From Zafaria ginkgonis (GTDB taxonomy: Bacteria > Actinomycetota > Actinomycetes > Actinomycetales > Micrococcaceae): 64,000 nt of DNA. Below the pieces are notes generated by a model. It had not been told where the DNA came from, searched no databases, and saw only the letters and a program-made list of their open reading frames with translations. The stretch is from NCBI RefSeq assembly GCF_039540195.1, contig NZ_BAABEO010000008.1:434001-498000 (forward strand), read 5' to 3'. Of this stretch, positions 44,134 to 52,483 are shown one piece after another (the first letter of the stretch is position 1; each line of letters begins with the position of its first letter). A program made the translations under genes and the position numbers.

Positions 44134-45144
44134 TTAGGCCTCTTCGTCACCGTAAGCGGCGTCGTCCTCTTCGATGGCGGCAGCGCGAGCGGCGAGGTCA
44201 AACCCTGGAGGGGAATCCTTCAGGGACAGACCCAGTTCGATCAGCTTCGCCTTGACCTCATCGATGGACTTGGCACCGAAGTTGCGGATGTCCATGAGGT
44301 CGGCCTCGGAGCGGGCAACGAGCTCACCCACGGTGTGGATGCCCTCACGCTTGAGGCAGTTGTAGGAGCGGACGGTCAGTTCCAGGTCCTCGATCGGCAG
44401 GGCCATGTCGGCGGCGAGGGCGGCGTCCGTCGGGGACGGGCCGATCTCGATGCCTTCAGCGGCCGTGTTCAGTTCGCGGGCCAGACCAAACAGCTCGACC
44501 AGGGTCGTGCCGGCGGACGCAACGGCGTCGCGCGGCGCGATGGAATCCTTGGTCTCGACGTCGACAATCAGCTTGTCGAAGTCGGTGCGCTGCTCGACGC
44601 GGGTGGCCTCCACGCGGAAGGTCACCTTCAGAACCGGAGAGTAGATGGAGTCGACCGGGATACGGCCGATTTCCTGGTCTGCGCTCTTGTTCTGCGAAGC
44701 CGAAACATAGCCGCGGCCACGCTCGATGGTCAGCTCCATGTCGAACTTGCCCTTCGCGTTCAGCGTCGCGATGTGCAGCTCGGGGTTGTGGAACTCCACA
44801 CCAGCGGGCGGGGTGATGTCCGCGGCCGTGACGACGCCGGGGCCCTGCTTGCGCAGGTAGGCGACGACGGGCTCGTCGTGCTCGGAAGACACCGCCAGGT
44901 TCTTGATGTTCAGGATCAGTTCGGTGACGTCTTCCTTCACACCCGAAACCGTGGTGAATTCATGCAGCACGCCGTCGATCCGCACGCTGGTCACCGCTGC
45001 CCCCGGGATGGAGGACAGCAGGGTGCGGCGGAGCGAATTGCCAAGGGTGTAGCCGAAGCCCGGCTCCAGCGGTTCGATGATGAACCGGGAGCGGTTGTCG
45101 GCGACGACTTCTTCGGTCAGAGTGGGTCGCTGTGCGATAAGCAC
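44134..45144 (-). CDS. rpoA: DNA-directed RNA polymerase subunit alpha
   Basis: 336 aa. N-terminal assembly domain (RFIIEPLEPGFGYTLGNSLRRTLLSSIPGAAVT in blocks) and C-terminal domain (LELTVRSYNCLKREGIHTVGEL, ARSEADLMDIRNFGAKSIDEVK in blocks) are standard. Starts at an ATT-adjacent CTTAAGTG site: GTG start with GAAAGGAAA upstream. No rpsD lies between rpsK and rpoA, as in relatives. Confidence 0.98.
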   Translation of the reverse strand: MLIAQRPTLTEEVVADNRSRFIIEPLEPGFGYTLGNSLRRTLLSSIPGAAVTSVRIDGVLHEFTTVSGVKEDVTELILNIKNLAVSSEHDEPVVAYLRKQGPGVVTAADITPPAGVEFHNPELHIATLNAKGKFDMELTIERGRGYVSASQNKSADQEIGRIPVDSIYSPVLKVTFRVEATRVEQRTDFDKLIVDVETKDSIAPRDAVASAGTTLVELFGLARELNTAAEGIEIGPSPTDAALAADMALPIEDLELTVRSYNCLKREGIHTVGELVARSEADLMDIRNFGAKSIDEVKAKLIELGLSLKDSPPGFDLAARAAAIEEDDAAYGDEEA

Positions 45145-45252
45145 TTAAGATTTCCTTTCAGCGAGCGTCCGCTATATGACGCAACACAGGGGGTGGAAAC
45201 GGCGTCTGCCTGCCGGCGAACGTCAGTTGGTCCAGCGGACCGCGGGCGGCAA

Positions 45253-45288
45253 GTGCCGCCGTCGTTCCTACAAGGACGACGGCGGCAC
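45253..45288 (-). terminator. Hairpin between rpsK and rpoA
   Basis: 15-pair stem based on GTGCCGCCGTCGTTCC, small loop, in the 161-base rpsK-rpoA gap. No T-run; more likely an attenuator, processing site or partial terminator. Confidence 0.5.
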
Positions 45289-45305
45289 GCACCTGGCGCG
45301 GTCAA

Positions 45306-45707
45306 CTAGACGCGGCGACGCTTCGACGGACGGCAGCCGTTGTGCGCGCTCGGGGACACGTCCTGGATGGACCCGACCTCGAGGCCAGCGGCCTGCAGCG
45401 AGCGAATGGCGGTCTCGCGACCGGAGCCCGGACCCTTCACGAACACGTCAACCTTCTTCATGCCGTGCTCCTGCGCACGCTTTGCAGCGGCCTCGGCGGC
45501 CATCTGCGCGGCGTACGGGGTGGACTTGCGGGAGCCCTTGAAGCCAACCTCACCGGCGGAAGCCCAGGAGATGACCGCACCGCTCGGGTCCGTGATGGAC
45601 ACGATGGTGTTGTTAAAGGTGCTCTTGATGTGCGCCTGACCAAGCGCGATGTTCTTCTTGTCCTTGCGACGCGGCTTGCGCACCGCTCCACGAGTCTTCG
45701 GGGGCAT
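45306..45707 (-). CDS. rpsK: 30S ribosomal protein S11
   Basis: 133 aa. GQAHIKSTFNNTIVSITDPSGAVISWASAG and GPGSGRETAIRSLQAAGLEV with PHNGCRPSKRRRV end (here SAHNGCRPSKRRRV) identify S11. 45 bases after rpsM. Confidence 0.98.
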   Translation of the reverse strand: MPPKTRGAVRKPRRKDKKNIALGQAHIKSTFNNTIVSITDPSGAVISWASAGEVGFKGSRKSTPYAAQMAAEAAAKRAQEHGMKKVDVFVKGPGSGRETAIRSLQAAGLEVGSIQDVSPSAHNGCRPSKRRRV

Positions 45708-45752
45708 ACTTTTACTCCTACGAGAAAATTTGGGCTTAGGGGGCCGCTAGAT

Positions 45753-46127
45753 TTAGCGGGCCTTCTTCTTACCGGCGACGGTGCGCTTCGGGCCCTTGCG
45801 GGTACGAGCGTTGGTCTTGGTGCGCTGACCGCGGACCGGCAGGCCCTTGCGGTGGCGGATGCCCTCGTAGGAGCCGATCTCAACCTTGCGGCGGATGTCG
45901 GCAGCAACTTCGCGGCGGAGGTCGCCTTCGACCTTGAAGTTGCCCTCGATGAAGTCACGCAGCTGAACCAGCTCAGCGTCGGTGAGGTCCTTGACACGGG
46001 TATCGGGGTTGATCCCGGTCTCGGCGATGGTCTGCTCTGCACGGGTCTTGCCCACGCCGTAGATGTAAGTAAGCGCGATGATCACGCGCTTTTCGCGCGG
46101 GATGTCTACGCCAGCGAGACGAGCCAT
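45753..46127 (-). CDS. rpsM: 30S ribosomal protein S13
   Basis: 124 aa. MARLAGVDIPREKRVIIALT, YGVGKTRAEQTI and RHRKGLPVRGQRTKTNART are S13 motifs; C-terminal tail KKKAR is basic. Decoding-site and subunit-bridge protein. Confidence 0.98.
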   Translation of the reverse strand: MARLAGVDIPREKRVIIALTYIYGVGKTRAEQTIAETGINPDTRVKDLTDAELVQLRDFIEGNFKVEGDLRREVAADIRRKVEIGSYEGIRHRKGLPVRGQRTKTNARTRKGPKRTVAGKKKAR

Positions 46128-46281
46128 ATTGGTTGTCTACTTTCGTTTTGCGGAGGTCTGAAGCAGCCCATCCCCGTTTCCGGGTCCCCGGCCTCCGTGC
46201 CGGGGGTGTGCGTCCCGCGTAGTGGACGCTGAGCTGCCTTTATTGATAACTACGCGCAGGTCTTATTTCCCGTGCGGGAAA

Positions 46282-46395
46282 TTAGCCCTGGCGCTGCTTG
46301 TGGCGTGGGTTTTCGCAGATCACCATGACCCGACCGTTACGGCGGATCACCTTGCACTTATCGCAGATCGGCTTCACGCTAGGGTTAACCTTCAC
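46282..46395 (-). CDS. rpmJ: 50S ribosomal protein L36
   Basis: 37 aa from a GTG: MKVNPSVKPICDKCKVIRRN, then GRVMVICENPRHKQRQG. The zinc ligands C-x2-C-x12-C-x4-H are intact, so this is the zinc-binding form. Located between infA and rpsM as usual. Confidence 0.97.
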   Translation of the reverse strand: MKVNPSVKPICDKCKVIRRNGRVMVICENPRHKQRQG

Positions 46396-46478
46396 GGTTT
46401 TCTCCTTTGCGGTTGCTGTGTTGGATTGAGCTGACGTAACTACCTTCGCTTCCCGCGCAAGCGCGGGGGCGGAAGTCT

Positions 46479-46700
46479 TTACTTGTAGCGGTAGACGATA
46501 CGGCCGCGGTTGAGGTCGTACGGGCTGAGTTCCACCACTACGCGGTCCTCTGGGAGGATCCGGATGTAGTGCTGACGCATCTTTCCCGAGATAGTTGCAA
46601 GCACAACGTGCCCGTTCGGAAGCTCAACGCGGAACATCGCGTTGGGCAGTGCCTCCGACACGGTGCCTTCTACCTCGATGACACCCTCTTTCTTGGCCAT
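46479..46700 (-). CDS. infA: Translation initiation factor IF-1
   Basis: 73 aa. MAKKEGVIEVEGTVSEALPN, FRVELPNGHVVLATISGKMR, YIRILPEDRVVVELSPYDLN are IF-1. Start ATG with GGAGGA 4 bases upstream. First gene of the infA-rpmJ-rpsM-rpsK-rpoA-rplQ unit with its own promoter. Confidence 0.98.
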   Translation of the reverse strand: MAKKEGVIEVEGTVSEALPNAMFRVELPNGHVVLATISGKMRQHYIRILPEDRVVVELSPYDLNRGRIVYRYK

Positions 46701-46837
46701 ATCCTCCGCTAACGTTTGTGCCAGGACGGGTGTCCCGACGGTTTTTGTTTCCGGCCGCTCCTGCCCGCAGGCCCGCCACACCCTCCGGGGAACCCCGGCG
46801 GCGTTTTGGGCATAGGCATAGAGACAACCAACGCATA

Positions 46838-46867
46838 AGCCTACCCGGGTTCGCCCGATTTCGCTAA
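46838..46867 (-). promoter_or_regulatory. Promoter of the infA operon
   Basis: -35 TTAGCG (46862-46867), 18-base spacer, -10 TAGGCT (46838-46843) on the minus strand; leader of about 130 bases. Confidence 0.6.
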
Positions 46868-46895
46868 TCGGCACAGGAGACGACCCCAATTGGAG

Positions 46896-46956
46896 AACGC
46901 TGCTTGGGAAGTGCACCTTAAACGCCGCGTTTAAGGTGCACTTCCCAGACAGCGTT
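46896..46956. repeat. Long palindrome upstream of the DUF559 gene (family B, copy 1)
   Basis: 30-base arms with two imperfect pairs around one central base; arm AACGCTGCTTGGGAAGTGCA then CCTTAAACGC. The arm aligns with that of the palindrome at 47978: CTGCTTG-x-G-xx-GTGCACC-xx-AAA. Sits between the divergent infA promoter and the DUF559 gene. Confidence 0.9.
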
Positions 46957-47023
46957 GTGGGGAGGCCAAACCTCTCCTGTGGATAACCGGTGTCAGGCCC
47001 CAGCCGGGAGGCAGGATTGGCTC

Positions 47024-47989
47024 ATGAGGCCGCTCCCTCCCCTACTCCACCCTCTGCGGGACAGGGTCTTCACCCACCGGCTCGCCTGCCGGCTTGGCGT
47101 TCCGCGGAAACGGCTGCAGGCCAGCGACATCACCAGCCTGCACCGTGGCCTGTACTGCCACGGCCCCACCGCCCCCAGCGAAGCCGCCGTTGTCGCCGGG
47201 CTGGAACTGCTGCACCCTGGCCTCCATGCCTCCCACCAAACCGCAGCGCGCGTCCATGGCCTCGGGTTGCCCGCCGCCCTCCAAAAAGCTGCCGAGCTGC
47301 ATGTCTCGCGCGGCAACGAACAGCCCGTGCTGCGACTGCACGGCACCGTCTGTCATCGACTGGCGGTCCACCCCGGCGAGGTGCAAACCGTCCTGCCGCC
47401 GCTGGACGGTCCCTTCGAGGCCACAGGCCTGCGGATTGCCACCCCGGCCCGCACGTGGCTGGACCTCGCTGCCCTGCTGCCCTTCGAGGACCTCGTGGCG
47501 GTCGGGGACCAGGTGGTCCGAATCCCGCGGGCAAGGTTCGAAGGCCGCATTGATCCTTGGGCTACGCCCGCCGGCCTCAGCCGGCTGCTTGACGCCCACC
47601 CCAATTTCACCGGAATCCGGACTGCTCGCGCAGCCCTCAAGGACGTCAGGGTTGGCTCGGATTCGCCGCCCGAGACGAAGCTGCGGCTGGCCCTGGTCCG
47701 AAGCGGCCTGCCCGAGCCCGAACTGCAGGTGCGGCTGGACCCCGAGGACCAATGGTCTCCCGAGGCGGATCTCGGCTACCGGCATTTCAGGGTAGCGATC
47801 CAGTACGAGGGCGCTTCTCACCGCACCCCCGAACAGCTGCGCCGCGACAACCGACGCGACGCGCAGTTCGACAAGGCCCGCTGGCGGTACCTCAAGTTCG
47901 ACTCGGCCGACCTCTTCGACGGCTTCGCCCGGGCCTGCCGCGAGGTCCGCGAAGCCCTATGCCAGGCCCAAAACGAAAACCCTGCTTGA
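47024..47989 (+). CDS. AbiEi-like N-terminus plus DUF559 (Vsr-like fold) protein
   Basis: 321 aa. The first ~100 residues resemble the winged-helix AbiEi antitoxin N-terminus common in actinobacteria (LACRLGVPRKRLQASDITSL, HRGLYCHGP, ASHQTAARVHGLGLP). The C-terminal ~110 residues are DUF559-like, of the Vsr/PD-(D/E)xK nuclease fold: PPETKLRLALVRSGLPEPE, then SPEADLGYRHFRVAIQYEGA (Asp249, Gln260, Glu262) and RRDNRRDAQFDKARWRYLKF. No partner toxin is adjacent, so it is not a normal AbiE pair. Plus-strand gene inside a minus-strand ribosomal locus, bracketed by two related palindromes. ATG has GGGAGG upstream. Confidence 0.85.
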   Translation: MRPLPPLLHPLRDRVFTHRLACRLGVPRKRLQASDITSLHRGLYCHGPTAPSEAAVVAGLELLHPGLHASHQTAARVHGLGLPAALQKAAELHVSRGNEQPVLRLHGTVCHRLAVHPGEVQTVLPPLDGPFEATGLRIATPARTWLDLAALLPFEDLVAVGDQVVRIPRARFEGRIDPWATPAGLSRLLDAHPNFTGIRTARAALKDVRVGSDSPPETKLRLALVRSGLPEPELQVRLDPEDQWSPEADLGYRHFRVAIQYEGASHRTPEQLRRDNRRDAQFDKARWRYLKFDSADLFDGFARACREVREALCQAQNENPA

Positions 47990-48038
47990 GTTGTGCACCC
48001 CAAAATCCCGTCTTGGGGTGCACAACTCAAGCAGGGTT
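47978..48038. repeat. Long palindrome overlapping the DUF559 gene end (family B, copy 2)
   Basis: 26-base perfect arms (AACCCTGCTTGAGTTGTGCA then CCCCAA) around a 9-base loop. It includes the last codons and the stop of the DUF559 gene. Related in sequence to the palindrome at 46896. It could also serve as terminator for both convergent genes. Confidence 0.9.
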
Positions 48039-48055
48039 GCCGCGATATCGGGCCG

Positions 48056-48886
48056 TTACGCCTCAATCGGGGACGGCACGACGCCGAACGGCGCCAGGCC
48101 GGCCACGCCGCCGTCGTGTGCGGACAGCACCCAGATGCCGCCCAGGTGCACCGCGACGGTGTGCTCCCACTGGGACGCGCGCGAGCCGTCGGTGGTCACC
48201 ACGGTCCAGTCGTCCTCCAGCACCCGGGTCTCGATGTTTCCGCGCACCAGCATCGGCTCGATGGCCAGGCACAGGCCCGGCTTCACGCGCGGCCCGCGGT
48301 GGCCGGAGCGGTAGTTGAGCACGTCCGGGGCCTGGTGCATCTCGGAGCCGATGCCGTGGCCGACGTAGTCCTCCAGGATGCCCAGCGGCTTGCCGGGGGC
48401 GGCGGAGACGAAGTCGTCGATCGCCTCGCCGATCTGCCCGACGAAGCGCGCGTCCGCCAGCGCCGCGATGCCGCGCCACATGGCCTCCTCGGTGATGTCG
48501 CTCAGCCGCTGGTCCTCCGGGTCGGCCTGGCCCACGATGACCGTGCGGGCGGAGTCGGAGTGCCAGCCGTCCACGATCGCGCCGCCGTCGATCTTGAGCA
48601 CGTCCCCGTCCTGCAGCACGTAGTCCGACGGGAAGCCGTGGACGACCTCGTGGTTGACGGACGCGCAGATGGTGGCCGGGAAGCCGTGGTAGCCCTTGAA
48701 GTTGCTGGTGGCCCCGTGGCGCTCCAGGACGCCGGCGAACACGGCGTCCACCTCCCCCGTGGTCGTGCCGATCGTCGCAGCGGCGGCCGCCTCGTCCAGC
48801 GCCTCGGCCAGGACCAGCCCGGCCGCTCGCATCTTCAGGATCTGGCTGTTGGTCTTGTACTCGATCTTCGGCTGGCCGAACGCCAT
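48056..48886 (-). CDS. map: Methionine aminopeptidase, type I
   Basis: 276 aa. Metal ligands lie in GAIVDGWHSDSARTVIVG (Asp pair), DYVGHGIGSEMHQAP (His) and CLAIEPMLVRG (Glu) with a final Glu in SQWEHTVAV. Removes N-terminal Met. ATG chosen has GGGAGG 9 bases upstream. Separated from adk by a hairpin; a GATAAT box at 48917-48922 may be its own -10 element. Confidence 0.95.
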   Translation of the reverse strand: MAFGQPKIEYKTNSQILKMRAAGLVLAEALDEAAAAATIGTTTGEVDAVFAGVLERHGATSNFKGYHGFPATICASVNHEVVHGFPSDYVLQDGDVLKIDGGAIVDGWHSDSARTVIVGQADPEDQRLSDITEEAMWRGIAALADARFVGQIGEAIDDFVSAAPGKPLGILEDYVGHGIGSEMHQAPDVLNYRSGHRGPRVKPGLCLAIEPMLVRGNIETRVLEDDWTVVTTDGSRASQWEHTVAVHLGGIWVLSAHDGGVAGLAPFGVVPSPIEA

Positions 48887-48916
48887 GGTGTTTTCCTCCC
48901 GGTTGGTCTGGTTCCA

Positions 48917-48922
48917 ATTATC
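48917..48922 (-). promoter_or_regulatory. Candidate -10 box of map
   Basis: Minus strand GATAAT, 30 bases before the map ATG, just after the adk terminator hairpin. The -35 would fall inside the hairpin and is not clear. Confidence 0.35.
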
Positions 48923-48933
48923 CCGCACGACGG

Positions 48934-48969
48934 CGGAAGCCCCCGCCCGTCGTTGGGCGGAGGCTTCCG
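48934..48969 (-). terminator. Hairpin after adk
   Basis: 14-15 base stem (CGGAAGCCTCCGCCC with one mismatch), 6-base loop, 42 bases after the adk stop; no clear T-run. Confidence 0.6.
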
Positions 48970-49010
48970 GTGCGGTGCCCGGCGGTACGGGGCACCGGGG
49001 CGTGGTGGCG

Positions 49011-49577
49011 CTAGGACTTCAGAGCGCCGAGGACGCGGTCGGTGACCTCGTCGATGGGGCCGATGCCGTCGACCTGGCGGACGATCCCGCGGTCCAGGTA
49101 GCGGTCCACCACGATCTGGGTCTGCTCGTGGTAGAGCGCCAGGCGGTGGCGGATGACCTCCTCGGTGTCGTCGGCGCGGCCCTCGATCTCGGCGCGCTTG
49201 AGCAGGCGGGCCACGAGCTCGTCATCGTCGGCGGTCAGCTGCAGCACGCCGTCCAGGGTCTGCTCGTTGGCGGCCAGGATGGAGTCGAGCTCGTCGACCT
49301 GGGCGGAGGTGCGCGGGTAGCCGTCAAGCAGGAAGCCCTCGGACACGTCGTCCTGGGCGAGGCGGTCGCGGACCATGTTGTTGGTCACCGAGTCCGGGAC
49401 GAAGTCGCCGTTGTCGATGTACTTCTTCGCCTCGACGCCCAGCGGCGTCAGCTCCTTGACGTTGGCGCGGAAGATGTCGCCGGTGGACACGGCCACGACG
49501 CCGAGCCGCTCGGAGATGCGGGCGGCCTGGGTACCTTTCCCGGAACCGGGCGGGCCAATGATCAGGAGACGGGTCAT
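49011..49577 (-). CDS. adk: Adenylate kinase
   Basis: 188 aa, the short form without LID zinc domain. P-loop LIIGPPGSGKGTQAARI, FLLDGYPRTSAQVDELD and the short LID region AEIEGRADDTEEVIRHRLALYHEQT are present. Balances adenine nucleotides. Start overlaps secY stop by 4 bases. Confidence 0.97.
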   Translation of the reverse strand: MTRLLIIGPPGSGKGTQAARISERLGVVAVSTGDIFRANVKELTPLGVEAKKYIDNGDFVPDSVTNNMVRDRLAQDDVSEGFLLDGYPRTSAQVDELDSILAANEQTLDGVLQLTADDDELVARLLKRAEIEGRADDTEEVIRHRLALYHEQTQIVVDRYLDRGIVRQVDGIGPIDEVTDRVLGALKS

Positions 49578-50878
49578 CGCAAGAGTCCTTCGTAGTGTCG
49601 CTGCTGCATTTGGGCATTGATTTGCTTGACGGTTTCAAGACCCACGCCAACCATGATGAGGATCGAGGTTCCGCCAAACGGGAAATTCTGGTTCGCGCCG
49701 ATCTGCACGAAGGCGATCAGCGGGATCAGAGCCACGAAAGCCAGGTAGATGGCTCCCGGGAGAGTGATGCGGGCGAGCACGTACTGGAGGTACTCGGCCG
49801 TCGGGCGTCCGGCGCGGATGCCCGGGATGAAGCCGCCGTAGTTCTTCATGTTGTCCGCCACCTCGGTGGGGTTGAAGGTGATGGCGACGTAGAAGTACGT
49901 GAAGAAGAGGATCATCAGCGCGTAGATGACCATGTACAGCGGCGAGGTCCCCGACAGGTGCGACTGCACCCACAGCGCCCAGTCCGGCAGCGTCCCGTCG
50001 GCGCGGACGTTGAACTGCACCAGCATGGTGGGCAGGGACAGCATCGAGGACGCGAAGATGACCGGGATGACGCCGGCCATGTTGACCTTCAGCGGAATGT
50101 AGGTCGAGGTCCCGCCGACCGTGCGGCGGCCCACCATGCGCTTGGCGTACTGGACCGGAATGCGGCGCTGGGACTGCTCGACGAAGACCACCAGGGCCAC
50201 GACGACGACACCGATCAGCATCACCGCGGCGAACACCCACCAGCCCTGGGTGGAGATGATCTGGCCCATCGAGGCCGGGAAGCCCGAGGCGATCGAGACG
50301 AAGATCAGCAGGGACATGCCGTTTCCGACGCCCTTCTCGGTGACCAGTTCGCCCATCCACATGATCAGGCCGGTGCCGGCGGTGAGCGTGATGACCATCA
50401 GCAGCACCACGATCAGCGAATCGTCGGGCACGATCGGCAGGGTGCAGCCGGCGAACAGCGCGCCGGAGCGGGCCAGGGACACCAGCGTGGTCGCCTGCAG
50501 CAGGCCCAGCGCGATCGTCAGGTACCGCGTGTACTGGGTCAGCGTCGCCTGTCCGGCTTGGCCTTCCTTGTGCAGTTCCTCGAAGCGCGGGATCACCACG
50601 CGCAGCAGCTGCACGATGATGGACGCGGTGATGTAGGGCATGATGCCCATGGCGAAGATCGAGACCTGGAGCAGGGCGCCGCCGCTGAAGAGGTTGACGA
50701 ACTGGTACAACCCACCGCTCGTGGTGCCGGCCGCAAGGCACTGCTGGACATTGGTGTAGTCCACACCCGGGGCGGGAATGAACACGCCCACCCGGTAGAT
50801 AGCGATGATGGCCAGCGTGAACAGCAGCTTGCGCCGGAGGTCAGGCGTCCGGAAAACCCGGGCAATGGCGCTGAACAA
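49574..50878 (-). CDS. secY: Preprotein translocase subunit SecY
   Basis: 434 aa, ten membrane helices. GVFIPAPGVDY, LLQVSIFAMGIMPYITASIIVQLL (in blocks), RRTVGGTSTYIPLKVNMAGVIPVIFASS (in blocks) and FPFGGTSILIMVGVGLETVKQINAQM identify SecY. Forms the Sec channel. It begins a secY-adk unit after the rplO terminator; a TAGACT box (50930-50935) lies 52 bases upstream. Confidence 0.97.
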   Translation of the reverse strand: MFSAIARVFRTPDLRRKLLFTLAIIAIYRVGVFIPAPGVDYTNVQQCLAAGTTSGGLYQFVNLFSGGALLQVSIFAMGIMPYITASIIVQLLRVVIPRFEELHKEGQAGQATLTQYTRYLTIALGLLQATTLVSLARSGALFAGCTLPIVPDDSLIVVLLMVITLTAGTGLIMWMGELVTEKGVGNGMSLLIFVSIASGFPASMGQIISTQGWWVFAAVMLIGVVVVALVVFVEQSQRRIPVQYAKRMVGRRTVGGTSTYIPLKVNMAGVIPVIFASSMLSLPTMLVQFNVRADGTLPDWALWVQSHLSGTSPLYMVIYALMILFFTYFYVAITFNPTEVADNMKNYGGFIPGIRAGRPTAEYLQYVLARITLPGAIYLAFVALIPLIAFVQIGANQNFPFGGTSILIMVGVGLETVKQINAQMQQRHYEGLLR

Positions 50879-50929
50879 GCGTCCTCCTGAAAGATTGTTG
50901 CCGGACCGCGGTCCGGGATTGACGTCCTG

Positions 50930-50935
50930 AGTCTA
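50930..50935 (-). promoter_or_regulatory. Candidate -10 box of secY-adk
   Basis: Minus strand TAGACT, between the rplO terminator and secY. Possible -35 TTTACG is 20 bases upstream, wider than ideal. Confidence 0.4.
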
Positions 50936-51022
50936 CCGGTATCGGATGGATGGCCCGTAAACAAACGCACACAAACAGCTTGAAGGCGCGACGCCGGAGG
51001 GCGCCGCGCGCGGTTAAAAGCC

Positions 51023-51066
51023 GAAGGGCCGCCGGGACCGGTTTGCACCGGACCCAGCGGCCCTTC
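51023..51066 (-). terminator. Terminator of rplN-rplO unit
   Basis: About 20-base stem with two mismatches (GAAGGGCCGC / GCGGCCCTTC core) and 4-base loop, followed by GGCTTTTAAC on the minus strand; 27 bases after rplO. Confidence 0.85.
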
Positions 51067-51092
51067 AGAGGATCGACAAGATCAACGCAAGC

Positions 51093-51551
51093 TTAGAGCT
51101 CGGTCACGGTGCCGCCAGCGGCGGCGATCTTCTCGGCGGCGGACGCGGAGAAGGCGTTGACCTTCACGTCCACCTTGACGGTGATGTCGCCGGTGCCCAG
51201 GACCTTGACGGGCTGGTTCTTGCGAACGGCGCCCTTCGCGACCAGGGTCTCGACGGTGACCTCGCCACCTTCGGGGAACAGTTCCGAGAGCTTGTCCAGG
51301 TTCACGACCTGGAACTCGACGCGGAACGGGTTCTTGAAGCCGCGCAGCTTCGGCAGGCGCATGTGCAGCGGCAGCTGGCCGCCGGCAAAGCCAGCCTTGA
51401 CCTGGTAGCGGGCCTTGGTGCCCTTGGTGCCGCGACCGGCGGTCTTGCCCTTGGAGCCTTCACCGCGACCCACACGGGTCTTCGCGGTCTTGGCGCCCTG
51501 GGCGGGACGCAGGTGGTGGACCTTGAGAGCGGTTTCCTTGTTCTCAGCCAT
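51093..51551 (-). CDS. rplO: 50S ribosomal protein L15
   Basis: 152 aa. VGRGEGSKGKTAGRGTKGTKAR, MPLHMRLPKLRGFKNPF (here LPLHMRLPKLRGFKNPFRVE) and the C-terminal VDVKVNAFSASAAEKI are L15. Last gene before the internal terminator. Confidence 0.98.
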   Translation of the reverse strand: MAENKETALKVHHLRPAQGAKTAKTRVGRGEGSKGKTAGRGTKGTKARYQVKAGFAGGQLPLHMRLPKLRGFKNPFRVEFQVVNLDKLSELFPEGGEVTVETLVAKGAVRKNQPVKVLGTGDITVKVDVKVNAFSASAAEKIAAAGGTVTEL

Positions 51552-51553
51552 GA

Positions 51554-51760
51554 TTACTTCGCCTCCTCAACCTTCACGAGGTGCGGAACCGTGTTGATCA
51601 TGCCCACGGTCACGGCGTCGGCGGTACGGACCACGGTGTGGCCGATCCGCTTCAGACCGAGCGAGCGCACGGTGTCGCGCTGGTTCTGCTTGCCACCAAT
51701 GGTGGACTTGATCTGGGTAATTGCCAGCTTCGCGTCGCTGGGGACCAGGTTCTTGGCCAC
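51554..51760 (-). CDS. rpmD: 50S ribosomal protein L30
   Basis: 68 aa. LAITQIKSTIGGKQNQRDTV, SLGLKRIGHTVVRTADAVTV, GMINTVPHLVKVEE are L30. Two bases before rplO, 3 after rpsE. Confidence 0.97.
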   Translation of the reverse strand: MAKNLVPSDAKLAITQIKSTIGGKQNQRDTVRSLGLKRIGHTVVRTADAVTVGMINTVPHLVKVEEAK

Positions 51761-51763
51761 TTG

Positions 51764-52483
51764 CTACGCACCTGCCTTCGCGTTGTTGATGGTGCGCAGC
51801 ATCTGGGCCGGCACAACCTCGTCCATCGGCAGGCCACGGCGGGCCGCAACGGCCGCCGGCTCTTCCAGCATCTTCAGCGCGGCCACGGTGCCGTGGACGA
51901 TGTTGATCTGGTTGGAGGTGCCCATGGACTTGGACAGGACATCGTGGATACCGGCGCACTCGAGCACGGCGCGGACCGGACCGCCGGCGATAACGCCGGT
52001 ACCCGGAGCGGCCGGACGCAGCAGCACGACGCCGGCAGCGGCCTCGCCCTGCACCACGTGCGGGATGGTGGAGCCGACGCGCGGAACGCGGAAGAAGGAC
52101 TTCTTGGCTTCCTCAACGCCCTTGGCAATGGCGGCCGGAACTTCCTTGGCCTTGCCGTAGCCGACGCCAACGAGGCCGTTGCCGTCGCCCACCACAACGA
52201 GTGCGGTGAAGCTGAAGCGGCGGCCGCCCTTGACGACCTTGGCCACGCGGTTGATGTTCACAACGCGCTCAAGGAACTTGTCCTTGTCCTCGTTGCGGCT
52301 GTCCTTGGAATCGCGGCCACGGCCACGTCCCTCGCCACGACCGCGGCCTTCGCCACGGCCACGACCGTCGCCACGGCCTTCGCCGCGACGTGCGCCGGCG
52401 TTGTCGGCGGCGGGAGCAGCGGTCTCCACTGCCTCAGTTGCTTCAGACACCTGAGTTTCCTTCTCGTTAGTAGCTTCGCTCAC
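51764..52483 (-). CDS. rpsE: 30S ribosomal protein S5
   Basis: 239 aa. The S5 core starts near residue 70 (LERVVNINRVAKVVKGGRRF, ALVVVGDGNGLVGVGYGKAK, then GIHDVLSKSMGTSNQINIVH). Residues 31-57 are a Gly-Arg-Glu repeat (units GRGEGRG), a positively and negatively charged extension absent from most S5. Overlaps rplR by 4 bases. Confidence 0.98.
   Translation of the reverse strand: MSEATNEKETQVSEATEAVETAAPAADNAGARRGEGRGDGRGRGEGRGRGEGRGRGRDSKDSRNEDKDKFLERVVNINRVAKVVKGGRRFSFTALVVVGDGNGLVGVGYGKAKEVPAAIAKGVEEAKKSFFRVPRVGSTIPHVVQGEAAAGVVLLRPAAPGTGVIAGGPVRAVLECAGIHDVLSKSMGTSNQINIVHGTVAALKMLEEPAAVAARRGLPMDEVVPAQMLRTINNAKAGA

Noticed and set aside
47024..47989. AbiE type IV toxin-antitoxin system
   Set aside because: Only the AbiEi-like N-terminus is present; no AbiEii nucleotidyltransferase toxin is adjacent, and the C-terminus is DUF559-like.
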